DNA of 64,000 nucleotides from Rhodopseudomonas julia (GTDB taxonomy: Bacteria > Pseudomonadota > Alphaproteobacteria > Rhizobiales > Afifellaceae). The position numbers were made by a program, and so were the translations under genes. The stretch is from the NCBI RefSeq assembly GCF_030813515.1, contig NZ_JAUSUK010000001.1, positions 1,736,001 to 1,800,000 on the forward strand, given 5' to 3'. Of this stretch, positions 53,404 through 61,279 are shown piece after piece. The notes under the pieces are model-generated. The model saw only the letters and a program-made list of their open reading frames with translations, did no database searches and had not been told where the DNA came from. Position 1 is the first letter of the stretch. Every line of letters starts with the position of its first letter.

Positions 53404-54486
53404 TTGGCTGAAGCCTATATCAACCGCATCGCAACGGCGGTTCCGAAAAACGACGTGCATCGGTACTTTCTCGGCTTCGCCGCTGCGCAGTTGAAGGACC
53501 ATCCGCGTGAGCGGGCTGTCTTCTCACGGATGGCGGACAAGGGCGGGATCGAGCACCGTTATTCCTGTGTCGCCCCGGCGGAGGATCCGGAAGGGATCAA
53601 GGTCGATGCGGATGGCATTTTCCTGCGCGGAGCCTTTCCTGGGACGGCACAGCGTATGGACATCTACGAACGCTGCGCACCAGAGCTTGCGGCTGGCGCA
53701 GTTGACGAGCTCCTTGCCGGCGGAGAGCGCGAGCATGTCACCCACTTGATCGTGACGAGCTGTACGGGCTTTTCCGCCCCCGGCATCGATCTTGAAATCG
53801 TGGCGCGCTGCGGTCTGTCTCAATCGGTCGAGCGCACGCTCGTCGGCTTCATGGGGTGTTATGCGGCGCTCAATGCGCTGAAACTCGCTCGCCATATCGT
53901 GCGCTCGGAGCCGCAGGCGCGGGTCCTGGTCGTCAATATCGAGCTCTGTACCCTGCACCTCAAAGACACCGTCGACATGGAGGCGCTTCTCTCTTTCTGT
54001 CTCTGGGGCGACGGCTGTGCCGCCTCGCTCGTCTCCGCCGATCCGGCGGGGCTTCGGCTCGACAGCTTCCGGACGCTCCTTGCCGCCGATAGCCGCGAAT
54101 TGATGACCTGGAATGTCCGCGACGACGGCTTCGACATGGTGCTTTCGGGGCGCGTGCCTGCCGTCATTCATGAATTGCTCGGGCGGCGTCAGGGCGAGGT
54201 CTTGGGAAACAGCATGGTCGACGAGATCGACCTGTGGGCCGTGCATCCGGGCGGCCGTTCCGTGCTCGACGCCGTGCAGCGGGCGCTCGCTCTGGACGCG
54301 CATGCTCTCGAGCGCTCGCGGGCGGTTTTGCGCGACAATGGCAACATGTCGTCGGCGACCGTCATGTTCGTGCTGGAAAAGATGCTGGCGACGGCGAAGG
54401 CCGGCGAGCGGGGCTGCGGCATGGCCTTCGGCCCGGGACTGACGGCGGAGACGATGCGGTTTGAAGCCGTGGGAGGGGTGCAATGA
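53404..54486 (+). CDS. Type III polyketide synthase (chalcone/stilbene synthase family)
   Basis: A 360-residue thiolase-fold, homodimer-type synthase that extends an acyl-CoA starter with malonyl-CoA and cyclises the chain without an acyl-carrier protein. The full triad is present: Cys152 in LVGFMGCYAALNALK, His281 in WAVHPGGRSVLDAV, Asn314 in RDNGNMSSATVMF. Other family marks are VTSCTGFSAPGIDLEIV and FCLWGDGCAASLVS. The start is a TTG behind GAGG. With the next two genes (methyltransferase, FAD oxidoreductase) it matches the plan of the Streptomyces srsABC phenolic-lipid operon, suggesting a methylated, oxidised resorcinol or pyrone lipid. Starter and product are unknown. Confidence 0.93.
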   Translation: MAEAYINRIATAVPKNDVHRYFLGFAAAQLKDHPRERAVFSRMADKGGIEHRYSCVAPAEDPEGIKVDADGIFLRGAFPGTAQRMDIYERCAPELAAGAVDELLAGGEREHVTHLIVTSCTGFSAPGIDLEIVARCGLSQSVERTLVGFMGCYAALNALKLARHIVRSEPQARVLVVNIELCTLHLKDTVDMEALLSFCLWGDGCAASLVSADPAGLRLDSFRTLLAADSRELMTWNVRDDGFDMVLSGRVPAVIHELLGRRQGEVLGNSMVDEIDLWAVHPGGRSVLDAVQRALALDAHALERSRAVLRDNGNMSSATVMFVLEKMLATAKAGERGCGMAFGPGLTAETMRFEAVGGVQ

Positions 54487-54529
54487 ACGGTCGCTGCAAT
54501 GAGCGGAGCGGTACAGTGAAGGTGCGGGC

Positions 54530-55249
54530 GTGGTGAGCGGTCTCGCCCTTAGGCAGATCGAACCGGAAATCCTCGACCAGCTTCCGGAGACGGACCCGCG
54601 GGCGGTTGCCTCGCGGCGCGACCTGAAGCGGGTCAATGCGATCATGGCGCAGGCCCGGATCACCGCGAGCCTGTTGCGGGCGAACCTCGTAAAGCCGCCG
54701 CGGCGCATCCTGGAGATCGGCGCCGGCGATGGGACGTTCATGCTGAAAGTCGCCGAAAGGCTCGCGCCCGATTGGCGGGATATCGAACTCGTTCTCGTCG
54801 ACCGACTGCATCTCGTGAGCGATACGAGCTTTGCCGCCTTCGGCGCGCTCGGCTGGAAGGTGCGGACCGTCCAGGCCGATGTCTTCGCCTATGTGGATGA
54901 AAATGCGGACCAGTGCTTCGACGCGGTCACGGCGAACCTCTTCCTGCACCATTTCAACGACGGCGAGCTTTGCCGTCTGTTTGCCGGCCTTTCCCAGATC
55001 GCGCCGGTCTTTGTCGCGACGGAGCCGCTCCGCGGTTCGCTGCCTCTCCTCTCGGCGGGGATGCTTTGGGCGATCGGGGCGAACGACGTCACGCGCCATG
55101 ATGCGGCGGTGAGTGTGCGGGCAGGTTTTGCAGGTGAGGAGCTTTCGGCGCTGTGGCCGCAAGAGCCTCCCTTCGAGCTTCAGGAGAGGCGACGCGGCCT
55201 CTTCACCCAGACCTTCGTGGCGCGACGGGGCGAGGCTCCTGGCGCATGA
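54530..55249 (+). CDS. Class I SAM-dependent methyltransferase
   Basis: A 239-residue Rossmann-type methyltransferase. Motif I is RRILEIGAGDGTFMLKVAER, motif II ELVLVDRLHLVSDTSF, then VQADVFAYVDENADQCFDAV and TANLFLHHFNDGELCRLFAG. GTG start 43 bp after the PKS stop; a second GTG follows at once. Its stop overlaps the FAD oxidoreductase start by 4 bp. Probable role: O- or C-methylation of the polyketide product, by analogy with SrsB-type partners. Confidence 0.88.
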   Translation: MVSGLALRQIEPEILDQLPETDPRAVASRRDLKRVNAIMAQARITASLLRANLVKPPRRILEIGAGDGTFMLKVAERLAPDWRDIELVLVDRLHLVSDTSFAAFGALGWKVRTVQADVFAYVDENADQCFDAVTANLFLHHFNDGELCRLFAGLSQIAPVFVATEPLRGSLPLLSAGMLWAIGANDVTRHDAAVSVRAGFAGEELSALWPQEPPFELQERRRGLFTQTFVARRGEAPGA

Positions 55250-56439
55250 GCTTCGATGCACTCATCCTCGGCGGCGGACCGGCCGGCTCCACTGCGGCGA
55301 TTGCGCTATCGCGCCGGGGCTGGAAGGTGGCGCTTATCGAAAAGGCGGAATTCCCGCGCCGAAAAGTCTGCGGCGAGTTCGTCTCCGCCACCAGCCTAGC
55401 CGTCATCGAGGCGGTCGGCCTCGGTGAGGAATGGAAAGCGAGAGCCGGGCCGGAGGTGCGGCGGGTCGCGCTCTTCTCAGGCGAGCGCGTCGTGACGGCG
55501 AGAATGCCGGCGGCCCATGGGGCCGGGTTCGGCCGCGCGCTCGGCCGTGACGTGCTCGATGATCTTCTGGTGCAGGAGGCGGTGCGGGCGGGGGCAACGC
55601 TCTTCCAGCCTTTTTGTGCCACCGAGGTGACCCCGAATGGCGACAGGCAGGCGGTGACGATCGCCTCGCGGAAAGAGGATATGACCTTGTCCGCCCCGAT
55701 CGTCATCGCCGCACACGGCTCCTGGGAGCCGGGCCGGCTGCCGAGCCAGCTTGAAAAGACGAACCGGCCTTCGGATCTCCTCGGCTTCAAGGCGCATTTT
55801 TCTGCGGCGCGGCTCGACGCGGATCTGATGCCGCTTCTCGTCTTTCCGGGGGGCTATGGGGGGATGGTCTGGGCGGATCGTGGCCGGCTTTCGCTGTCGC
55901 TCTGCATCCGCCGGGACGCGTTCGCCGAGCTGCGGCAGGAGGCTGGCGGCGGCTCGGCCTCGGAGGCGGTGCACCGGCATCTCCTCGCGTCCTGCCGCGG
56001 CGTGCGCGAGGCGATCGGCGAGGCGCAACTTCAAGGTCGATGGCTTGCGGCCGGGCCGATCCGGCCCGGCATGCGCGTCCGCTACCGGGACGACATTTTC
56101 CGCATCGGCAATGTCGCGGGGGAATCGCATCCGGTAATCGCGGAGGGGATTTCGATGGCGATGCAATCGGCCTGGCTTCTCGCCGAGGAGCTTGAGGCGA
56201 TCGATCCGGCGAAACGCGACGAACGCGACGCAGCCGGCCGCCGCTATTCCCGCCGCTGGCGCGAGCAGTTCGGCGCACGCATCCTCGCCGCGTCCGCCAT
56301 CGCCGGGTTCGCAGTTCGACCAGTGGGCGCGCGACTGATGGGGGGTGCGATCGAAGCGCTGCCCGCCCTCCTCACGCTCGGCGCGCGGCTTTCCGGGAAG
56401 ACGAAGCCTCTCGGGATTTCTGCATTCGAGACCGCGTGA
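55246..56439 (+). CDS. FAD-dependent oxidoreductase (geranylgeranyl reductase/PHBH-like)
   Basis: A 397-residue flavoprotein. The N-terminal FAD Rossmann motif is ALILGGGPAGSTAAIALSRR, followed by EKAEFPRRKVCGEFVSATSL (the conserved C-G-E of the geranylgeranyl-reductase group). The GD-like second FAD motif appears as IFRIGNVAGESHPVIAEGIS. It ends with hydrophobic stretches that could dock to membranes. In the operon it may hydroxylate the aromatic polyketide (as SrsC does) or reduce it. It converges with preA, 3 bp apart. Confidence 0.9.
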   Translation: MSFDALILGGGPAGSTAAIALSRRGWKVALIEKAEFPRRKVCGEFVSATSLAVIEAVGLGEEWKARAGPEVRRVALFSGERVVTARMPAAHGAGFGRALGRDVLDDLLVQEAVRAGATLFQPFCATEVTPNGDRQAVTIASRKEDMTLSAPIVIAAHGSWEPGRLPSQLEKTNRPSDLLGFKAHFSAARLDADLMPLLVFPGGYGGMVWADRGRLSLSLCIRRDAFAELRQEAGGGSASEAVHRHLLASCRGVREAIGEAQLQGRWLAAGPIRPGMRVRYRDDIFRIGNVAGESHPVIAEGISMAMQSAWLLAEELEAIDPAKRDERDAAGRRYSRRWREQFGARILAASAIAGFAVRPVGARLMGGAIEALPALLTLGARLSGKTKPLGISAFETA

Positions 56440-56442
56440 GCG

Positions 56443-57777
56443 CTACTCCGCCGCGTCCGGGACGATCTTCTCGATGTCGGCGTCGGGCTTCGCCATCGGG
56501 TTGTTCGGATGGCGCGTCCAGTTGCCGTATCCGGCCGGGATCGGCTTTTTCGTGCGGGGATCGTAATCGGCGATCTGCTCCATGGTGATGCAGTTCTCGA
56601 CCGGGCAGACATTGACGCAGAGATTGCAGCCGACGCATTCGGCGTCGATCACCTCGAAGTGGCGCTTGCCGTCGACCATGTGGGTGATCGCCTGATGCGA
56701 GGTGTCCTCGCAGGCGATGTGGCAACGCCCGCATTTGATGCAGAGCTCCTGGTCGATGCGCGCCTTGGTCACGTAATTGAGGTTGAGATACTGCCAGTCG
56801 GTGACGTTGGGCACGGCACGGCCGATGAAGTCGTCGAGGGTCTCAAAACCCTTCTCGGCCATCCAGCGCTCCAGCCCTTCCACCATCTCGCGGACGATCT
56901 TGAAGCCGTAGGTCATCGCCGCGGTGCAGACCTGCACGTTGCCGGCGCCCAGCGCCATGAACTCGGCCGCATCCTTCCACGTCGTGATGCCGCCGATACC
57001 GGAGATCGGCAGGTTGCGGGTTTCCGGGTCGCGGGCGATCTCGGCCACCATGTTGAGGGCGATCGGCTTCACCGCCGGGCCGCAATAGCCGCCATGCGAG
57101 CCCTTGCCGTCAATGGTCGGTTCCGGCGCGAAGAGGTCGAGATCGACCCCGGTGATGGAGGAGATGGTGTTGATCAGGGAGACCGCGTCGGCGCCACCCT
57201 TCTGCGCCGCCCTCGCCGGGTAGCGGATGTCGGTGATGTTCGGCGTCAGCTTGACGATGACGGGCATGCGGGTGTTCGCCTTGCACCAGCGGGCGACCAT
57301 CTCGATGTATTCCGGCACCTGGCCGACGGCTGAGCCCATGCCGCGCTCCGACATGCCATGCGGGCAGCCGAAATTGAGCTCGATCCCGTCGGCGCCGGTT
57401 TCTTCGACGCGGCGCAGGATGTTGACCCAGTTACTCTCCTCGCAGGGGACCATGAGGGAGACGACGACGGCGCGATCCGGCCAGTCGCGCTTGACCTGCT
57501 TGATTTCCCGCAGGTTCACTTCGAGCGGCCGGTCGGTGATCAGTTCGATGTTGTTGAGGCCCAGAAGCCGCCGGTCGGGCCCGTGGATGGCGCCGTAGCG
57601 CGGGCCGTTGACGTTGACGATCGGCGGATCCTCGCCGAGCGTCTTCCACACCACGCCGCCCCAGCCTTCGCGGAAGGCGCGGACCACGTTGTACTCCTTG
57701 TCCGTCGGCGGCGCGGAGGCGAGCCAGAACGGGTTCGGCGATTTGATCCCGAGGAAGTTCGAAGCGAGACTGACCAT
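56443..57777 (-). CDS. preA: NAD-dependent dihydropyrimidine dehydrogenase subunit PreA
   Basis: A 444-residue subunit with an FMN-binding dihydroorotate-dehydrogenase-like barrel (NPFWLASAPPTDKEYNVVRA; VKLTPNITDIRYPARAAQKG; GIGGITTWKDAAEFMALGAG) and a C-terminal ferredoxin domain with two 4Fe-4S motifs (CIKCGRCHIACED; CVGCNLCVNVCPVENCI). The catalytic cysteine lies in LNFGCPHGMSERGMGSAVG. With PreT it reduces uracil or thymine to the 5,6-dihydro form, step 1 of the reductive pathway. preT lies upstream on the same strand, 338 bp away across a repeat-filled gap. Confidence 0.96.
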   Translation of the reverse strand: MVSLASNFLGIKSPNPFWLASAPPTDKEYNVVRAFREGWGGVVWKTLGEDPPIVNVNGPRYGAIHGPDRRLLGLNNIELITDRPLEVNLREIKQVKRDWPDRAVVVSLMVPCEESNWVNILRRVEETGADGIELNFGCPHGMSERGMGSAVGQVPEYIEMVARWCKANTRMPVIVKLTPNITDIRYPARAAQKGGADAVSLINTISSITGVDLDLFAPEPTIDGKGSHGGYCGPAVKPIALNMVAEIARDPETRNLPISGIGGITTWKDAAEFMALGAGNVQVCTAAMTYGFKIVREMVEGLERWMAEKGFETLDDFIGRAVPNVTDWQYLNLNYVTKARIDQELCIKCGRCHIACEDTSHQAITHMVDGKRHFEVIDAECVGCNLCVNVCPVENCITMEQIADYDPRTKKPIPAGYGNWTRHPNNPMAKPDADIEKIVPDAAE

Positions 57778-57861
57778 GAGAAGAACCTCTCAGGCTTGGG
57801 AGTTTCGGCGAGACGAGATAAATTCGAGGCGGCCGCACCAGAGCGGGAGGGTGTGTTCAGT

Positions 57862-57936
57862 ATGGCGGACGAGCGGAGATATACTGTCCTTCTCCTGCCG
57901 CAGCCGAAGGGTGGATACACCGTCCTCGGGCGGTGA
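57862..57936 (+). pseudogene. hicB antitoxin remnant (first 24 codons)
   Basis: MADERRYTVLLLPQPKGGYT followed by VLGR and a stop. The stretch RRYTVLLLPQPKGGYTV matches the opening of HicB antitoxins, which normally go on with a V-P-A-L-P-G-C segment. Here similarity ends abruptly and C-rich repeat-like sequence follows. No HicA toxin is seen. Probably a HicB gene cut by repeat insertion or deletion. Confidence 0.6.
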
Positions 57937-57974
57937 GGGGGGCTGCCTTTCCCCATTCAGCTCTTCCTGCGACC

Positions 57975-58044
57975 GGCTGAGACGCCGCCCCCTCGCCGAC
58001 CTCGCGCCGTTGGCGCGCGGCCACCTCTCCCCACGGGGGAGAGG
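57975..58044. repeat. Mosaic palindromic element (RIME-like)
   Basis: Two adjacent palindromes: CGCGCC/GGCGCG with loop GTT (58003-58017) and CCTCTCCCC/GGGGAGAGG with loop ACG (58024-58044), preceded by a C-rich stretch. Two neighbouring dyads of this kind recall the Rhizobium intergenic mosaic elements. It is related in style, though not identical, to the repeats at 47.4, 49.9 and 50.4 kb. Left boundary approximate. Confidence 0.6.
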
Positions 58045-58115
58045 AGTGGAGCCTGTTGCGACTGATAGTGCCCCGATCCGAGGGGTGAAGCTGTTTGAGA
58101 GGCTCGGCATGACGC

Positions 58116-59495
58116 TTACCCCATCAATGCGCGGTGGATGCTCTCGGCAGCGACCTTGCCGTCTTCGACGGCGGCGACGGTGAGATCTTCGCCGCCGAGG
58201 ACGCAGTCGCCGCCGGCCCAGACGCCGGCGACGGAGGTGCGGCGTTCCTCGTCGACCTGAATGCGGCCGCCATCGAGCGTGATGGCTTCGGCCGCGCCGT
58301 CGAGCGAAGCAGGCAGAAAGGTTTGTCCGATCGCCTTGAACACCATGTCGGCGGCGAGCACGAAGGTCTCGCCCGTCCCGGCAAGCCTGCCGGCCTCTTC
58401 GCGGGTTCGCTCCAGCTCGATGCCGGCCACGTGACCGTTCTCGGCGAGGAGGCGCTTCGGCTTGGCCCAATGGCGGATGGTGACACCCTTCGTCTGGGCG
58501 AGCTCCTGTTCGAAGCCGGAGGCCTTCATCGCGTCCGGACCGCGTCGGTAGACGATGGTGACCTCGTCGGCGCCGAGGAGTTTTGACTGAACGGCTGCGT
58601 CGACCGCCGTCATGCCGCCGCCGATGACGACGACGCGGCGGCCGATCGGCAGCGTCGCGAGGTCGGCGGTCTGGCGCAGATCGGAGATCCAGGTGATGGC
58701 GTCGGCGGAGCCCGATGCGTCCTCGCCGTCGGGGCCGAGCGCGTTGACGCCTGCAAGGCCGAGGCCGAGGAAGACGGCATCGTATTCGGCCTTCAAACCA
58801 TCGAGGTTGAGCTCACGCCCGAGCGCCTTGCCGGTTTCGATGGTGATGCCGCCGATCTCCAGAAGAAATTTGACTTCCTTCTGGGCGAACCCGTCTGGCG
58901 TCTTGTAGGCGGCGATGCCGTATTCGTTGAGGCCGCCCGGTTTCTCGCGCGCCTCGAAGATCGTGACGTCGTGACCGCGCATGGCGAGCCGATGGGCGCA
59001 GGAGAGGCCGGCCGGGCCCGCGCCGACGATGGCGATGCGCTTGCCGGTTGGCGCGGCGCGCACAAAGGGGTGCTCGCCTGCCGCCATCATCGCATCGGTC
59101 GCAAAGCGCTGCAGGAAGCCGATCTTCACCGGCTTGTCCTCGGCGAGATTTCGGACGCAGGCCTCTTCGCAGAGCGTCTCGACCGGGCAGACCCGGGCGC
59201 ACATGCCACCTAGAATGTTCTGCTCGAAAATCGTTTCCGCGGCGCCTTTCGGATTATGCGCTTGGATCTGACGGATGAAGAGTGGGATATCGATCGAGGT
59301 CGGACAGGCCTCGGTGCAGGGCGCGTCGAAACAAAAGTAGCAACGGTCCGCTTCCACCAATGCCTCGTGTGGGGAAAGCGGCGGGTGCAGGTCAGAAAAA
59401 TTCTTCAGATAATCTTCAACATTTAGACGCGCGGCACAAATGTCCGCTTCGCCGGCTGGTGTTGTTGCCGGCAGGCCTGACAAGATCTGGTTCAC
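58116..59495 (-). CDS. preT: NAD-dependent dihydropyrimidine dehydrogenase subunit PreT
   Basis: A 459-residue flavoprotein like the small subunit of glutamate synthase. N-terminal Cys clusters for Fe-S centres (CYFCFDAPCTEACPTSIDIP; GGMCARVCPVETLCEEACVR) precede an FAD-binding Rossmann motif IAIVGAGPAGLSCAHRLAMR and an NAD-binding motif VVVIGGGMTAVDAAVQ, and the protein ends with WAGGDCVLGGEDLTVAAVED. It passes electrons from NADH to PreA. A RutR-type box lies 52 bp upstream. Confidence 0.95.
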   Translation of the reverse strand: MNQILSGLPATTPAGEADICAARLNVEDYLKNFSDLHPPLSPHEALVEADRCYFCFDAPCTEACPTSIDIPLFIRQIQAHNPKGAAETIFEQNILGGMCARVCPVETLCEEACVRNLAEDKPVKIGFLQRFATDAMMAAGEHPFVRAAPTGKRIAIVGAGPAGLSCAHRLAMRGHDVTIFEAREKPGGLNEYGIAAYKTPDGFAQKEVKFLLEIGGITIETGKALGRELNLDGLKAEYDAVFLGLGLAGVNALGPDGEDASGSADAITWISDLRQTADLATLPIGRRVVVIGGGMTAVDAAVQSKLLGADEVTIVYRRGPDAMKASGFEQELAQTKGVTIRHWAKPKRLLAENGHVAGIELERTREEAGRLAGTGETFVLAADMVFKAIGQTFLPASLDGAAEAITLDGGRIQVDEERRTSVAGVWAGGDCVLGGEDLTVAAVEDGKVAAESIHRALMG

Positions 59496-59546
59496 GGCGT
59501 CTTTCTCCCGTGAATATTGCTGTTCCCACGGGAAGAATGCGCATTT

Positions 59547-59562
59547 TCGACCAAACGGTCAA
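59547..59562. promoter_or_regulatory. RutR-type operator upstream of preT
   Basis: TCGACCAAACGGTCAA: two 7-bp half sites around an AA spacer, 12 of 14 matches to TTGACCA-N2-TGGTCAA and itself perfectly symmetric over GACC/GGTC. It lies 52 bp before the preT ATG. It has the same architecture as the box at 51821, suggesting one uracil-responsive regulon. Confidence 0.78.
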
Positions 59563-59713
59563 ATTTTTCATTTGCGCAAGACTTTGGAGCGCCTGAAAAG
59601 CAGGCGCGAGCGCTTTTTGTTCAATGGGTTGCGGGAGGGCGGACGCGCTCGCCGCACCCCGGCTCAGCGGGGCGGTCGGCGATCTCCCGGCGAGATGCGG
59701 TGGCTGCGCGGGC

Positions 59714-61195
59714 CTACCGCATGACGTCGCGCACCGCCGGATAGAGCGCACGCCAGCGCTCGTAGCTGTCGCGGTAGGCTTCGCTCAGGGCCGGAACCGG
59801 ATCGATGGTATCGGCGAGCGGCGGATGCGTGAGGATCTCGGCGGGATCGCCGCCCTCTGCGGCCAGGAGGCCGAGACGAGCGGCCCCGAAGGCGGCGCCG
59901 TAATCGCCTTCTTCGGGAATGCCGATCGGGGTGTTGAGGGCGCTCGCCATGATCGTCAGCCAGGTCTTGGAGCGCGAGCCGCCCCCGACCGCGAGATAGC
60001 GCGGAATGGTGGTGCCGGCGGCGGCAAGGGCTGCCTGACAATCGGCAAGCGCGAAGGCGACGCCTTCCAACACCGCCTGAGTGAGGGTGGCGCGGTCGCT
60101 TTCCTGCGCCAGACCGATGAAGACGCCGCGTGCCGCCGCATCGTTGTGGGGTGTGCGCTCACCGGAAAGATAAGGCAGGAAAAGGACGGGCGCCGGGTAA
60201 TCCGGGGTGTTGCCGAGATGGCCGATCAGATCGGGCACCGGCTCCTTGAGAAGCCGGCTCAGCCATTCGAGCGAGCCCGCAGCCGACAGGATGACGCCCA
60301 TCTGGTGCCAGGTGTTCGGCAGGGCGTGGCAGAACGCGTGAACGGCGCTTTCCACATTGGGCGCGAAAGCCTCCGTTGCGGCGAAGACGACGCCCGAGGT
60401 GCCGAGCGAGACGAAGGCGGCGCCCGGATGGGTGACACCCACGCCGCAGGCGGCCGCGGCATTGTCGCCACCGCCGGCGGCGACGACCACTTCACCGTTC
60501 ATGCCCCAAAGGCGGGCCAGCGCCGGGCGCAGCGTGCCGGTTGCCTGCGAGCCCTCGTAGAGCTTCGGCATCTGGCTTTCGTCCATGTCGGTCGCCGCCA
60601 GGAGCTCCGGCGACCAGCAGCGCTTGCCGACATCGAGCCAGGAGGTGCCGGAGGCGTCCGACATGTCGGTCGCCGCATCGGCCGTCAGATAAAGGCGCAC
60701 GAAATCCTTGGGCAGGAGCACCTTGGCGGTCGCAGCGAAATTTTCCGGCTCATGCGTCTTCACCCAGGCGAGTTTCGGCGCGGTGAAGCCTGGAAAGACG
60801 AGATTGCCGGTGATTTCATGAAAGCGCGGATCGGCGTCGAGCCGGCGGGCTTCCTCTGCCGAGCGTCCGTCGTTCCACAGGATGGAGGGGCGGATCGGCG
60901 CGCCGTCCTTGGCGACGAGCGTGGCGCCATGCATCTGGCCGGAGAGGCCGATCCCCTTGACGGCGGCGACTTCTGCGGGGCGTTCACGCTTCAAGGCGTC
61001 CATGGCAGCCCCGAGTGCGGCAATCCAGGCGTTCGGATCCTGCTCCGACCATCCGGGTTGCGGGCGCATCACCTCGAGCGGTGCGGTCGCGGAAGCGAGA
61101 ACGTCCTGTGCCGCCGTCATCAGAATGACCTTGATGGACGACGTGCCGATATCGATGCCGAGATACACGGAAAAACCCCTTGCTGCCTTGCTCAC
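59714..61195 (-). CDS. xylB: Xylulokinase
   Basis: A 493-residue FGGY kinase phosphorylating D-xylulose. Family features are YLGIDIGTSSIKVILMTAAQ, GWSEQDPNAWIAA, the substrate-contacting LSGQMHGATLVAKDGAPIRP, ILWNDGRS, VVAAGGGDNAAAACGVGV, YLSGERTPHNDAAARGVFIG and LAVGGGSRSKTWLTIMASAL. The SGQMHG and GGGDNAA blocks fit xylulokinase rather than glycerol kinase. No xylose isomerase or transporter is adjacent. The gap to preT (218 bp) holds a GCGCCTG/CAGGCGC hairpin (59589-59607). Confidence 0.93.
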   Translation of the reverse strand: MSKAARGFSVYLGIDIGTSSIKVILMTAAQDVLASATAPLEVMRPQPGWSEQDPNAWIAALGAAMDALKRERPAEVAAVKGIGLSGQMHGATLVAKDGAPIRPSILWNDGRSAEEARRLDADPRFHEITGNLVFPGFTAPKLAWVKTHEPENFAATAKVLLPKDFVRLYLTADAATDMSDASGTSWLDVGKRCWSPELLAATDMDESQMPKLYEGSQATGTLRPALARLWGMNGEVVVAAGGGDNAAAACGVGVTHPGAAFVSLGTSGVVFAATEAFAPNVESAVHAFCHALPNTWHQMGVILSAAGSLEWLSRLLKEPVPDLIGHLGNTPDYPAPVLFLPYLSGERTPHNDAAARGVFIGLAQESDRATLTQAVLEGVAFALADCQAALAAAGTTIPRYLAVGGGSRSKTWLTIMASALNTPIGIPEEGDYGAAFGAARLGLLAAEGGDPAEILTHPPLADTIDPVPALSEAYRDSYERWRALYPAVRDVMR

Positions 61196-61279
61196 CTCTT
61201 AGCCGCGCAAGGGGCCGAGGTCGAGATCGGCATGCCCAGGATGGTGAGCGGTCAGCTCTGCCGGCCGGCCCTCAAGGGC

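Larger units (their letters stand above)
57778..58115. other. preT-preA gap, 338 bp with gene debris and repeats
   Basis: Unusually long for a two-subunit enzyme. It contains a plus-strand hicB remnant (57862-57936), the mosaic repeat at 57975-58044 and about 70 bp of unclassified sequence before the preT stop. No complete gene is seen. It may split preT and preA into separate transcripts. Confidence 0.6.

Noticed and set aside
59589-59607. GCGCCTG/CAGGCGC hairpin as a terminator of xylB
   Set aside because: No U tract follows on the xylB strand; the T run lies on the other strand, where no gene ends.
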